Origin: Actinomadura nitritigenes
Lineage (GTDB): Bacteria; Actinomycetota; Actinomycetes; Streptosporangiales; Streptosporangiaceae
NCBI RefSeq assembly: GCF_017573545.1
Contig: NZ_JAGEOK010000007.1
Location: 62,001-126,000 of the forward strand
Length of the DNA: 64,000 bases
Direction: 5' to 3'
The notes beneath the pieces were generated by a model. That model did no database searches, was not told the DNA's origin, and saw nothing but the letters and a program-made list of their open reading frames with translations. The position numbers and the translations under genes are program-made. Shown here piece by piece: positions 8,161 through 17,175 of the stretch; positions within the stretch are counted from its first letter, which is position 1; every line of letters starts with the position of its first letter.

Positions 8161-9123
8161 TCACGGCCCCTGGGTGATCCGGGGGTCGGCGCCGTTCGGG
8201 TCGTTCTGCTGCCCGTCGCCGCCGGTGCCGCCGTCGGCGGTCTTCGTCGGCGTCGGGGACTGCGGGGTCTGCGGCGTGCTGGGGGCCGAGGACGTCGGCG
8301 CCGCCGGCTCGGTCGGCCGCTGCGAGGTGGGCGGCGCCGTGGTGGGCGTCCCGGTCGTCGGGACGCCGCCCGACGGGCCGCCGCTCGGCGTGGAACCGGA
8401 CGTCGTCGCGTGCGTGGACGGGGCGGGCGACGTCGGGGACTCGTCCGTGCCGCCGCCACCACCGCCGCCGCCTCCGGTCAGCGCCTTGGAGAGCGTCGTG
8501 CCGCCGCCCTTGCCGTTGCCGATCGGCGCGCCGGTCGCCGCCTCGTAGGCGGTGATGCCGCCGATGACGATCGCGAAGACCGCGGCGGACGACACCACGA
8601 GCTTCACCCAGTGCTGCCTGACCCAGTCCGCGGTGGCGTCGAGCGCCGACCGGCGGACCACCTCGCGGACGGCCTCCGGGCCCGCCGCCGCGGCGAGCGC
8701 GTCCGCGACCGTCTCCGCCGGGGTGCGGTCCAGGCGCGTCGCGTTCGGGTCCCCGCCGCCGGCGAGGTCGCCGGGGAGGCTCAGGTCGAGACGGGTCGCG
8801 TTCGGGTCGCCCGCCGGCCACGCCACGGTCCGCGTCGGGTCGGCGCTCCTCGCCTCCGCCGCCGCCTGCTCCGCCGCGCCCTGCCGGTGCGCCGCCGCCT
8901 GGAGGTGCGTCAGGTCCTTGATCTGGTTTCGGCCCTGGTCGAGGTAGTGCTTGACGACCGCGGAGCCGGCCGTCGACATCACGCTCATCAGCCCCGCGCC
9001 GATGATCGTCCCGTAAACGCCCAGGTAGGACGCTCCGACGGCGGCGACCAGCGTGGCCACCCCACTGGCGATCAGCTGCGTCGTGCTGACATCCGGCAGC
9101 GTGCGCCGCATCGACCCTTTCAC
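8161..9123 (-). CDS. Membrane protein with Ser/Thr/Pro-rich tail, function unknown
   Basis: 320 residues, family not recognised. Near residues 15-50 is a hydrophobic Ala/Gly-rich pair of helices (LIASGVATLVAAVGASYLGV, then IIGAGLMSVMSTAGSAVV). Next is a charged Gln/Ala-rich segment, then an internal duplication GDPNATRLDLS / GDPNATRLDRT around residues 106-131. A third membrane helix lies near residue 175-195 (LVVSSAAVFAIVIGGITAY). The last 110 residues are Gly-run plus Thr/Ser/Pro-rich, typical of an exposed linker. It is divergent from sepH across a 408-base gap. The start may be the internal MRRT. Confidence 0.7.
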   Translation of the reverse strand: MKGSMRRTLPDVSTTQLIASGVATLVAAVGASYLGVYGTIIGAGLMSVMSTAGSAVVKHYLDQGRNQIKDLTHLQAAAHRQGAAEQAAAEARSADPTRTVAWPAGDPNATRLDLSLPGDLAGGGDPNATRLDRTPAETVADALAAAAGPEAVREVVRRSALDATADWVRQHWVKLVVSSAAVFAIVIGGITAYEAATGAPIGNGKGGGTTLSKALTGGGGGGGGGTDESPTSPAPSTHATTSGSTPSGGPSGGVPTTGTPTTAPPTSQRPTEPAAPTSSAPSTPQTPQSPTPTKTADGGTGGDGQQNDPNGADPRITQGP

Positions 9124-9531
9124 CCCTGTTCGTTCGCCCGAAACCCCCGAAAACCAAACTATTCGGAAGATCGGAGTGTTCCTGCCACAGACGTGACGCT
9201 CCTAACCTCGAAGGGGTGGAGCGCGCGGCCGCGCTCAGGCACAGTGTGGAAAAGGATGCACAAGAATCCGGCAGGGCGCCCCCGGCCGCCCCGCGACACC
9301 GGCAAGCTAGGTCAGGTGCCCTCTTCGGCCTCGTGAAGGGGGCTTCGAGAGCGGCGATGTTCGGACATGCCGGGTACGGTGCTGGCAGCAGGTGTGTCCG
9401 GAAGAGAGACTCGGGAACCCGGGGGAAGGGCACGCATGCGCCCTCGGCGGGCAAGGGGCGACCGGCCGGTGAGACCGCGGCCGGACGGTCCGGCGCCCTC
9501 CGTGCCGTCAGGAAGGGCAGGAAGGACACGC
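9124..9531. other. Divergent intergenic region, no gene seen
   Basis: 408 bases between the unknown membrane-protein gene and sepH, presumably holding promoters for both. The frame of sepH is open upstream through part of it, but that stretch lacks the family N-terminus and has low-complexity RPRR-type translation, so I read it as non-coding leader. The sepH ribosome site AGGAAGGACACGC lies just before its ATG. Confidence 0.6.
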
Positions 9532-11391
9532 ATGCAGGAGCTGCGCCTCGTCGCGGTCAGCGAGGACGGTACGTACCTCGTCCTGGCCACCGCGGGCCGA
9601 GGCACCCGGTTCACCCTGCCCGTCGACGACCGGCTCCGCGCAGCGGTCCGTGGGCACTTCTCCCGCCTCGGCCAGTTCGAGATCGAAGTGGAGAGTCCCT
9701 TGCGTCCCAAGGAGATCCAGGCCCGCATCCGGTCCGGCGAGACGGCGGAGGAGATCGCCGAGTCGGCGGGGATCCCGGTCGAACGCGTCCGCTGGTTCGA
9801 GGGCCCGGTCCTGCAGGAACGCGAGTACATGGCGCAGCAGGCGCAGCGCGTCGCGGTGCGCCGGCCCGGCGAGACCACGCTCGGCCCGCCGCTCGGGGAG
9901 ACCGTCGAGGAGCGGCTCGGCCGCGGCGGCGTCGACCTCGAGGAGGTCGAGTGGGACTCCTGGAAGTGCGAGGACTCCACCTGGCGGGTCCGGCTGTCGT
10001 TCTTCGACAACGGCCGCCCGCACGCCGCCGAGTGGTCGTTCGACCCGCGCCGCCGGCACGTCTCGCCGCTCGACGAGATCGCCGCCCGCCTCACCGCCGT
10101 CGAGTGGGACGACGAGACGCTGTCGGACACCGTCACCCCGCTCGTCCCGCGCCGTCCCGCGATGAAGGTCGTGCAGAACGACCGGCTCCCGAACGACGGG
10201 GACGTCGCCGCGCGCGGCCTGCCCGCCGAGCCGGAGCAGCCCGCCGCGCCCGGCCCGCTGCGCCCCGCCGAGCCGCCGCAGTACATCGTCGAGCGCGGCC
10301 GCATGGTCGACCCGCGCCCCGCCTTCCGCGACGCGCCCGGCGAGGGCGCGCCGCTGCGCGAGGCGTCCCGCCCGCTCTCCTCCGACGGGCCCCGCGAGGC
10401 CCCGCGGCTGCGCGAGGCCCCCGAGCCCGCCCGTCCCGCCGAGGACGTCCGGCCGCGCGACGACCGCTCCGCCCGCGAGGAGGAGCCGCGCGTCCCGCAG
10501 GCGCGCCGGGAGGCGCCCGCTGAGGACGTGGAGTCCCGTACGGAGAGCGCCGCCGAGGAGGCCGGGCTCCTAGAGCGCGAGGAGTCGCGTTCCGAGGCGG
10601 CGAGCGACGCCCCCGAGATTCTTGAGGAGGCGCGTCCCGCCGAGGCCGAGGCGTCCGCCGAGGAGAGCCGGACGTCCCAGGGCGCGGCCGAGGACCTCCG
10701 GCCCGAGGCGAGCGAGGACGTCCAGGCGAGCGACGAGCGGCAGGGCGCGGAGAACCCCGACGCCGCCGTCCCCGCCGAGACCGCGAAGGCGGGCGAGGAC
10801 GGGCGGCCGGACGGCGTCGCCGCGCAGGACGAGGACGCGCAGGACGAGGACGCGCAGGCGTCGCGCGAGGAGCCCGGCGAGGACGGGTCGCGCCCGGCCC
10901 CCGCCGACGAGGAGCCCGCCCCGCAGGAGGCGGAGGCGACGCAGGCGCACGACGAGCCCGATGAGGCCGAGGAGGCCGAGGACGCCCCGGCAGCGGCGGC
11001 GGCGCTGGAGAGCGAGCAGCCCGCGAGCGACGGCGGCGAGGCGGCGCGGGACCGCAGCCCGGCGCCAGAGCGCCCGGCTCCCGCGCCCGAGGAGAAGGCC
11101 GCGCGGCCGGACCCGGCTCCGCAGCAGCCCGCCCCGCAGCAGCCCGCACAGCAGCAGCCGGCCCAGCATCCGGCGCGCCGGGAGCCGTCCCGGCCGCCCG
11201 CGAAGAAGAAGCCGGCCCGGCCCCCCATGCCCGCCGCCGCACAGGACAAGCCGGTCACCGGCTCCCCGGCGGCCGCGGCGGCGGAGTCGGCGGCGCAGCG
11301 GCCCGCGCGGCCCCGCCGCAAGGCCAAGGGCAAGCGCGCCTCCGTGCCGTCCTGGGACGAGATCATGTTCGGCGCCCGCCGCCCCGAGTGA
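9532..11391 (+). CDS. sepH: SepH-type cell division protein (DUF3071)
   Basis: 619 residues. The N-terminus MQELRLVAVSEDGTYLVLA is the diagnostic DUF3071 start of actinobacterial SepH, a positive regulator that stimulates FtsZ assembly during septation. After this domain comes a helix-turn-helix-like segment (ETAEEIAESAGIPVERVRWFE, residues about 66-86) and a conserved WDSWKCEDSTWRVRLSF strand region. From about residue 220 onward the chain is a long acidic, Glu/Ala/Pro-rich and presumably disordered linker. A short basic C-terminus follows (RPRRKAKGKRASVPSWDEI), which in the family corresponds to the conserved tail that contacts FtsZ. The ATG at 9532 matches the family start and has a good ribosome site. 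Confidence 0.93.
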   Translation: MQELRLVAVSEDGTYLVLATAGRGTRFTLPVDDRLRAAVRGHFSRLGQFEIEVESPLRPKEIQARIRSGETAEEIAESAGIPVERVRWFEGPVLQEREYMAQQAQRVAVRRPGETTLGPPLGETVEERLGRGGVDLEEVEWDSWKCEDSTWRVRLSFFDNGRPHAAEWSFDPRRRHVSPLDEIAARLTAVEWDDETLSDTVTPLVPRRPAMKVVQNDRLPNDGDVAARGLPAEPEQPAAPGPLRPAEPPQYIVERGRMVDPRPAFRDAPGEGAPLREASRPLSSDGPREAPRLREAPEPARPAEDVRPRDDRSAREEEPRVPQARREAPAEDVESRTESAAEEAGLLEREESRSEAASDAPEILEEARPAEAEASAEESRTSQGAAEDLRPEASEDVQASDERQGAENPDAAVPAETAKAGEDGRPDGVAAQDEDAQDEDAQASREEPGEDGSRPAPADEEPAPQEAEATQAHDEPDEAEEAEDAPAAAAALESEQPASDGGEAARDRSPAPERPAPAPEEKAARPDPAPQQPAPQQPAQQQPAQHPARREPSRPPAKKKPARPPMPAAAQDKPVTGSPAAAAAESAAQRPARPRRKAKGKRASVPSWDEIMFGARRPE

Positions 11392-11438
11392 CCCCGGGGC
11401 GCGGAGGCCGCGGTCAGGCCGGGGCCCCGCCCGGGGTC
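11390..11438. terminator. Possible shared terminator of convergent genes
   Basis: GACCCCGGG (11390-11398) and CCCGGGGTC (11430-11438) form a perfect 9-bp stem around a GC-rich loop. They span the convergent ends of sepH and the PH-domain gene. The arms overlap both coding ends, so the role is tentative. Confidence 0.35.
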
Positions 11439-12970
11439 GCGTCCCGCTGGTCGGCGTCCCGCTGCTCGGCGTCCGGCTTCCCGGGCGGTTCCGGTGCGGG
11501 GCGCTCGATGAAGGGCGCGAGCCATTCGGGAGTGATGGCGGCGGCGAAGGCGACGGCGTCCGGCTCGGACATGTCCGTCGCGGAGTAGCCGCCGTCGCCG
11601 GCGCCGGTCGCGACGAACAGGGTGGCGAGGCCGAGCCGGCGCTGGAACAGCGTGCGGCGGACGCGCCAGCCGATCACGGCGCCGTGGTCGACGACGACCT
11701 GCCGGCGGCGCAGCGAGCCCGAGCGGACGGTGAGGCGGGTGCCGTCGGAGGCGTGCCCCAGCTGGCGGTAGCGGTCCAGGCCCAGCGGAACGGCGAGGAC
11801 GGCGAGGGCCGCGCAGACGTAGGCCACCCACGGCTGGCCGGCCGGCACCGCGATGGCGGCGACGCCCGCGAGGGGCGCGACCGCCCGCGCGACCCGCCGG
11901 CCGCGCGCCGCGCGAGGATGCGCGACCAGCGGGCCCGGGACGGGACCGAGGACGCGGGCGGCGAGGTCCTCGGCGGCGGGGCGCGGCGCCGCGGGCAGCA
12001 GCCGCCCGCGGTGCGCGGCGTCCCCGAGGCCGGTGATGAGGGCGCCGAGCCGGACGACCCCGGCGCGCCGCTCGAGGGGGTTGTCGGTCAGCTCGACGCC
12101 CCGCAGCCGGCGGCGTTCGAGGGACACGGCCCGCCGGGTGAGCACGCCGCGCTCCACCAGGATCGAGCCGTCCCGCTCGTGGACGGTGAAGTCCCAGTTG
12201 AACAGCGCGAACACGATCACCGACATGACCGGCATGGCGAGGAGCATCAGCACGAGGAGCGCGACGGCGAGGGCGGGGGCCACCCCGGCGACGTCGTGCC
12301 CGACGGTCTCGACGCGCTGCCGGGTGATGAGCCCGAGATCGTCCCCGAGGTTGTAGACGGTGCCGAGCACGCTGCCCGCCAGCGCGAACGGGGTGAGCAG
12401 GTAGGCGCCGCTGAGCGGGGCGTACAGGTACCAGCGCGGCGTCACGCGGGCGAGGAGGCGGCGCGGCGGGCGCCGGTCGGCGGTCGGGCGGGCCAGCAGC
12501 ACCCGCCGCAGCCGGTCCGCCTCCTGACGGGACACGGCGTTGAGGGTGCCCTCGCCGCCCTCCGCGCCCGCGTCGATGTGCACGACGGCGAGGCCGAGCA
12601 GCCGGTGCGGGAGGGACGCGGTGACGTCGACGCCGCGGATCCGGTCGCGGGGGATGCTCTTGACGGACCGTCCGAGGAGCACGCGCCGCAGCTCGATGCG
12701 GTCGGCGTACAGGACGTAGGTGAAGGTGACCCAGCCGGCGACGTGGAACGCCAGCCCGAACCCGAGCCCGGCGAGGGTGAAGTAGAACGCGGTGGACATG
12801 CCGCCGACGAGCAGTCCGGTGGCGCCCGCGGCGAGCAGCGCGATCAGCTCGCGGACGGCCCCCACCACGAACGTCAGCGGGTGCAGCCGGCGGCGGCGCG
12901 GCGCGGCCGCGACGGCGGCGGGCGGGGGTCCCGCCGCGGCGGGCTCCCCGGCCTCGGGTCGGACGCTCAC
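11414..12970 (-). CDS. PH-domain membrane protein, YdbT-like
   Basis: 518 residues with several bacterial PH (YdbS/YdbT-type) domains between membrane helices. A first helix pair lies near residues 30-75 (FVVGAVRELIALLAAGATGLL, then TFTYVLYADRIELRRVLLG). The first PH-like strand set contains SIPRDRIRGVDVTASLPHRLLG. A second helix pair follows (SGAYLLTPFALAGSVLG; ALAVALLVLMLLAMPVMSVIVF), then a second PH unit (VSLERRRLRGVELTDNPLERR), another hydrophobic pair and a third PH unit. Members are of unknown biochemical role and are linked in Bacillus to resistance to bacteriocins. The GTG at 12970 overlaps the upstream gene by 4 bases (GTGA). Confidence 0.85.
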   Translation of the reverse strand: MSVRPEAGEPAAAGPPPAAVAAAPRRRRLHPLTFVVGAVRELIALLAAGATGLLVGGMSTAFYFTLAGLGFGLAFHVAGWVTFTYVLYADRIELRRVLLGRSVKSIPRDRIRGVDVTASLPHRLLGLAVVHIDAGAEGGEGTLNAVSRQEADRLRRVLLARPTADRRPPRRLLARVTPRWYLYAPLSGAYLLTPFALAGSVLGTVYNLGDDLGLITRQRVETVGHDVAGVAPALAVALLVLMLLAMPVMSVIVFALFNWDFTVHERDGSILVERGVLTRRAVSLERRRLRGVELTDNPLERRAGVVRLGALITGLGDAAHRGRLLPAAPRPAAEDLAARVLGPVPGPLVAHPRAARGRRVARAVAPLAGVAAIAVPAGQPWVAYVCAALAVLAVPLGLDRYRQLGHASDGTRLTVRSGSLRRRQVVVDHGAVIGWRVRRTLFQRRLGLATLFVATGAGDGGYSATDMSEPDAVAFAAAITPEWLAPFIERPAPEPPGKPDAEQRDADQRDATPGGAPA

Positions 12971-13527
12971 GTCGCGTCGTCGCGGAGGTCGTGGGCGCGG
13001 TGCGCAAGCTGCTCGGCGAGGCGGGTCGCGACGTCCGCGGGCAGGCCGGACACCTCCGACGAGCCGGTGTGCGAGGCGGTGTTGACCTTGATGGTGGCGA
13101 GGCCGAGCAGCCGCTCGATCCAGCCCTGCTCGGTGTCGACGGTCTGGATCCGGCTGACCGGCACCAGCAGCCACTCGCGGCTGAACCAGCCGGTAGTGGT
13201 GTAGACGACGTCGGCGCTGACCTCCCAGCGGTGCACCCGGTACCGCCACACGGGCGCCGCGGTGACCATGAGGAACCCGGCCGTCCCGACGATGTAGGGC
13301 AGCCACCCGACGCGCCCGGAGAGCCAGCCCGGCATCCCGCTCCATCCGGCGTCGCCGAGCCAGGCCGCGACGCCGAGCGCCAGCCCGAACGCGAGCCCCC
13401 AGAGCAGGAGGTACTCGATCGCCCAGTGCGCGATGGCGCGCGGTGAGACCCGGTGTGCGGGCGGCCGCAGCCGCGGCGGGTGCGGGCCCCCGCCGTCCTT
13501 GTGGTGACTGCGCCGCACCGACGTCAC
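12967..13527 (-). CDS. PH-domain membrane protein, YdbS-like
   Basis: 186 residues. Two membrane helices (IEYLLLWGLAFGLALGVAAW and LPYIVGTAGFLMVTAAPVW) precede one bacterial PH domain (VSADVVYTTTGWF ... VPVSRIQTVDTEQGWIERLLGLATIKVNTAS). This is the usual partner of the larger YdbT-like protein encoded immediately downstream with a GTGA overlap, and the two probably form a complex. The start is GTG at 13527. The N-terminus is basic and His/Pro-rich. Confidence 0.85.
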   Translation of the reverse strand: MTSVRRSHHKDGGGPHPPRLRPPAHRVSPRAIAHWAIEYLLLWGLAFGLALGVAAWLGDAGWSGMPGWLSGRVGWLPYIVGTAGFLMVTAAPVWRYRVHRWEVSADVVYTTTGWFSREWLLVPVSRIQTVDTEQGWIERLLGLATIKVNTASHTGSSEVSGLPADVATRLAEQLAHRAHDLRDDAT

Positions 13528-13726
13528 ACCGCGAGTCTAGAACGTCCCGGGAAAACGGCGCGCTACCAGCGTTTTGTCGGTGGCGGCTGGAAGGGTGGCC
13601 GGACGTGCCCGAGATGCCGCGGGGGGCGGCGGAAAAGTGGATGCGAGCGGCCCCGGGGCACGCATAGGTTGGCGGGTCCGTCCCCGTCGGGCGGGATGTC
13701 CGGCAGACCGAGTCCCAGGAGATCAC

Positions 13727-14719
13727 ATGTCCTACGCGATCCAGGCCGACGGCCTGGTGAAGCGGTTCGGTGAGACCAGGGCGCTGGCCGGCGTCTCGCT
13801 CACCGCCGAGGCCGGCACCGTGCTCGGCGTCCTCGGCCCCAACGGCGCCGGGAAGACGACGGCGACGCGGATCCTCGCCACGCTGATCGAGCCGACCGAG
13901 GGCAGCGCCCGCGTCGGCGGGTACGACGTGGTGAAGGAAGCGCACAAGGTGCGGCAGCTGATCGGCCTGACCGGGCAGTACGCCGGGGTCGACGAGATGC
14001 TGACCGGCACCGAGAACCTCATCCTCATCGGGCGGCTGCTCGGCATCTCGCGGCGGGCGTCGCGGGCGCGCGCGGCGGAGCTGCTGGAGCGGTTCCAGCT
14101 CACCGAGGCCGCCGAGCGCGCCGCCAAGACCTACTCGGGCGGGATGCGCCGCCGCCTGGACCTGGCGGCGAGCCTGGTCGGGCGGCCGGAGTTCCTGTTC
14201 CTGGACGAGCCCACCACGGGTCTCGACCCGCGCAGCCGCGGCGGCCTCTGGGACATCGTCCGCGGCCTGACCGACGACGGCGTCACCGTGCTGCTGACCA
14301 CGCAGTACCTGGAGGAGGCCGACCAGCTCGCCGACGACATCGTGGTGATCGACCGCGGCCAGGTCATCGCGCAGGGCACGTCCGACCGGCTGAAGGAGCA
14401 GGTCGGCGGGCAGGTGCTGGAGCTGCGCCCGATCCGGGAGGCCGACGGCGAGGCCGCCGCGCGGATCGTCGCCGACCTCACCGGCGCCGAGCCCGAGACC
14501 CGGGACGGGCTGGTGTCCGCGCCGATCACCGACCCGGGGCTGATGCCCGCCGTCGTCCGGCGGCTCGACGACGCGGGCGTCGCGGTCGGCGAGCTGTCGC
14601 TCCGCAAGTCCAGCCTGGACGAGGTCTTCTTCGCCCTCACCGGCCACCACACCGACGACATCGACGCGGAGGCCGGCGCGCTCGGGCAGGCCGCCGACCG
14701 GGAAGGGGCGTCGGCATGA
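13727..14719 (+). CDS. ABC transporter ATPase, DrrA-type drug exporter
   Basis: 330 residues. Walker [15 protein letters not shown] lies near residues 38-51, the signature is [15 protein letters not shown], and Walker B is [16 protein letters not shown] followed by the H-loop region [15 protein letters not shown]. The C-terminal 90 residues ([13 protein letters not shown] ... [19 protein letters not shown]) are typical of DrrA/daunorubicin-resistance ATPases. The ATG at 13727 has an AGGAG site; an earlier in-frame start lacks support. The membrane partner follows with a 4-base overlap. Such pairs export antibiotics or lipids. The substrate is unknown here. Confidence 0.93.
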   Translation: MSYAIQADGLVKRFGETRALAGVSLTAEAGTVLGVLGPNGAGKTTATRILATLIEPTEGSARVGGYDVVKEAHKVRQLIGLTGQYAGVDEMLTGTENLILIGRLLGISRRASRARAAELLERFQLTEAAERAAKTYSGGMRRRLDLAASLVGRPEFLFLDEPTTGLDPRSRGGLWDIVRGLTDDGVTVLLTTQYLEEADQLADDIVVIDRGQVIAQGTSDRLKEQVGGQVLELRPIREADGEAAARIVADLTGAEPETRDGLVSAPITDPGLMPAVVRRLDDAGVAVGELSLRKSSLDEVFFALTGHHTDDIDAEAGALGQAADREGASA

Positions 14720-15525
14720 CCGCCACGGCGTTCGCACCGCAGGACCTGGCCAAGCGCGTGTCGCCGGGCATCGCCGCCCGCAACACGCTGACGCTGGCCT
14801 GGCGCAACCTCGTCCAGATCAAGCACAACCCGATGGAGCTGCTGGACCTGTCCATCCAGCCCATCATGTTCGTGCTGCTGTTCGCGTACGTGTTCGGCCC
14901 GGCGATGGCCGGCAGCGTGCACGCCTACCTGCCGATCGTCATCCCGGGGATCATCGCGCAGAACGCGCTGTTCGCCGGGATGAGCACCGGGTTCGGGCTG
15001 AACACCGACATCACCAAGGGCGTGTTCGACCGGTTCCGCAGCCTGCCGATCTCCCGGTCGGCGCCGCTGGCCGGCCGGATCATCGCGGACACGGTCAAGC
15101 AGGCGTGGTCGATGCTGATCCTGCTCGGGGTCGGGTTCGCGATCGGGTTCCGGGTGCACACCAGCTTCCCCGCGGTGCTCCTCGCGTTCCTGCTGCTGCT
15201 CACGTTCGCGCTGCTGTTCTCGTGGACGTCGGTGTACATCGCGATGAAGGTCAACGAACCGGAGAAGGTGCAGATCTTCGGCTTCGTGGTGATCTTCCCG
15301 CTGAGCTTCCTGAGCACGGCCTTCATCCCGACGACCAGGGGCATCCCCGGCTGGCTGGCGTTCTGCATGGACAACAGCCCGGTGACGCAGCTGGTCGCGT
15401 CCATGCGGGGCCTGCTGGTCGGCGGCCCCGTCCTGGAGCACGCGTGGATCGCGCTGGCCTGGGGCGTCGGGATCTCCCTGGTCTTCGCCCCGCTGTCACT
15501 GCGGGCCTTCAAGAAGCGGGCTTGA
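14716..15525 (+). CDS. ABC-2 type permease, DrrB-type
   Basis: 269 residues, the membrane half of the exporter. About six hydrophobic segments are visible, beginning PIMFVLLFAYVFGPAMAGSV. The ABC-2 family stretch is FSWTSVYIAMKVNEPEKVQ, followed by PLSFLSTAFIPTTRGIPGWL near residues 195-215. A soluble N-terminus of about 45 residues precedes the first helix. The ATG overlaps the ATPase stop (ATGA), so subunits are made in step. A strong hairpin terminator follows. Confidence 0.92.
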   Translation: MTATAFAPQDLAKRVSPGIAARNTLTLAWRNLVQIKHNPMELLDLSIQPIMFVLLFAYVFGPAMAGSVHAYLPIVIPGIIAQNALFAGMSTGFGLNTDITKGVFDRFRSLPISRSAPLAGRIIADTVKQAWSMLILLGVGFAIGFRVHTSFPAVLLAFLLLLTFALLFSWTSVYIAMKVNEPEKVQIFGFVVIFPLSFLSTAFIPTTRGIPGWLAFCMDNSPVTQLVASMRGLLVGGPVLEHAWIALAWGVGISLVFAPLSLRAFKKRA

Positions 15526-15561
15526 TTCTCCCAGGGGGGCGACCCCCTGGAACCCCCGTCG

Positions 15562-15621
15562 CGACGGACAGGCTGTTTCGCCGCTCCGCTGGCGCTCCGC
15601 GGCGAAACAGCCTGTCCGTCG
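15562..15621. terminator. Very strong 23-bp hairpin terminator
   Basis: A perfect inverted repeat, left arm 15562-15584 and right arm 15599-15621, with a 14-base loop (TCCGCTGGCGCTCC). It starts 37 bases after the permease stop and contains GACGGACAGGCTGTTTCGCC and its complement. A weaker 7-bp GGCACGC/GCGTGCC stem follows at 15625-15664. No U-tract is present. The rest of the gap to 15706 holds no gene. Confidence 0.75.
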
Positions 15622-15706
15622 TCGGGCACGCCCGCTGCGCTCGCTGGCGCTCGCTCCGCGTGCCTGCCCGTGGCGGGGGCTGGGGTCTGGTCTTCCGTGG
15701 GGTTGT

Positions 15707-17068
15707 TCAGCCGGCTGTATCGGCTTGGGGAGCCTCCTGGCGGGGGCGTTTGAGGGCCGTTGCGGCCAGGGCGGCGGCGGTCAGGCTGGTGAGTGCGGCG
15801 GCCACGTAGACGTGGTCGAGGCCCGCGGCGGTGTCATGCCGGGCGTTCTGGAAGAGGACGCCCAGGGCGGCGACGCCGAGGGTCTGGCCCAGTTGGCGGA
15901 ACGTGGTCATCGCGCCGGCGGCCGTCCCGCGCCGTTCCGGCGGCGCGGCGGTCAGGACCGCGGCGCCCATCGCCGGGATCATCAGGCCGACGCCCGCGCC
16001 GGTCACGATCAGCCCGAGCGTGATCGAGGACGCGCCTGAGCCGGCGTCCAGGTGCGCCTGCAGCGCGCAGCCGAGGCCGCTGAGCAGCAGCCCGCCGCTC
16101 ACCGCGGTCCGCGGCGGGACGCGGCGGCCGCTCACCGTGGAGACCGCGAAGGTCGTCAGCGCCATCGGCATCAGCGCCAGGCCGGCGCCGACAGGGCCGA
16201 GGCCCACGGCCGACTGCAGCCAGACCGAGGTGTAGATCAGGCAGGCGAACGCGGCCGACGAGGCGAGCACGCAGACCATGACGGCGGAGAACGCGGGGTC
16301 GCGGAACAGCCGGAGGTCGAGCATCGGATGGCGGCGGCGCGGTTCGAACGCGACGAACGCCGCCAAGGCGGTGAGCGCGGCGGCCAGTCCGGCGAGGACG
16401 GCGGGCGAGCCCCAGCCGTCGGTGCCGGCACGGGTGAGGGCGGCGGTGAGGGCGGCCGCGAAGGCGGCGAACAGGACCATGCCGGCCGGGTCGAGAGGGG
16501 CGGGCCGCGCGGCGCGCTCGCCGCGCGGGACCGCCTTCACGGTGAGCGCGAGGGTGAGCAGCGTGACCGGCAGGTTCACGAGGAAGATCGCCCGCCAGCC
16601 GAGCCAGCCGGTGAGGGCGCCGCCGAGCAGCGGGCCGGCCGCGCCGCCGAGGCCGCTGACGGCACCCCACACGCCCATCGCCGTGCCGAGCGCGGGTCCC
16701 CGGTAGACGGCGCCGAGCAGGGAGAACGCGGTGACGGCCAGGGCGGCGCCGCCGATCCCCTGGACGGCGCGGGCGGCGATGAGCGTCCCGGCGTCCGGGG
16801 CCAGCGCGCACCCCGCCGAGGCGGCCGCGAAGACCGCCAGCCCAGCGGTGTAGGCGGTGCGGTGCCCGAAGCGGTCGGCGAGCGACCCGGCCGGGAGCAT
16901 CAGCACGGCGAGGACGAGCGTGTAGACGTTCGCGACCCATTGCAGGCCGGACAGGGAGGCGTGCAGGCCGCGGGCGACGCCGGGCAGCGCGACCGCGACG
17001 ATCGTGGTGTCCAGGATGAACATGAAGGAGCCCAGGCAGACCGCAGCGAGCGGCGTCCATCGGCGCAT
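15707..17068 (-). CDS. MFS drug exporter, EmrB/QacA-type (14 helices)
   Basis: 453 residues from MRRWTPLAAVCLGSFMFILD. Motif A is LADRFGHRTAYTAGL, the antiporter motif C region is SGLGGAAGPLLGG, and the early DTTIVAVALPGV motif is characteristic of the 14-helix DHA2 group, which exchanges drugs for protons. I set the start at 17068, where GAAAGGAGAGCC provides a clear ribosome site. The frame extends upstream but only with Arg-rich translation. It is divergent from the Lrp-family regulator across a 107-base gap, suggesting that the regulator controls this exporter. Confidence 0.9.
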   Translation of the reverse strand: MRRWTPLAAVCLGSFMFILDTTIVAVALPGVARGLHASLSGLQWVANVYTLVLAVLMLPAGSLADRFGHRTAYTAGLAVFAAASAGCALAPDAGTLIAARAVQGIGGAALAVTAFSLLGAVYRGPALGTAMGVWGAVSGLGGAAGPLLGGALTGWLGWRAIFLVNLPVTLLTLALTVKAVPRGERAARPAPLDPAGMVLFAAFAAALTAALTRAGTDGWGSPAVLAGLAAALTALAAFVAFEPRRRHPMLDLRLFRDPAFSAVMVCVLASSAAFACLIYTSVWLQSAVGLGPVGAGLALMPMALTTFAVSTVSGRRVPPRTAVSGGLLLSGLGCALQAHLDAGSGASSITLGLIVTGAGVGLMIPAMGAAVLTAAPPERRGTAAGAMTTFRQLGQTLGVAALGVLFQNARHDTAAGLDHVYVAAALTSLTAAALAATALKRPRQEAPQADTAG

Positions 17069-17175
17069 CGGAGGCTCTCCTTTCGCTGGAAGACCTCCAC
17101 AGCGTCGGCGGCGCCGGCGCATGTCCGCCAAGTGGAGACGAGATCGCGGCGGAATCCGTCAGTAGGTACGCTCAT

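Noticed and set aside
9312..13007. A 1231-codon minus-strand frame spanning sepH and the PH-domain genes
   Set aside because: It crosses the opposite-strand sepH and has no domain. The real minus-strand genes lie in another frame with coupled starts.
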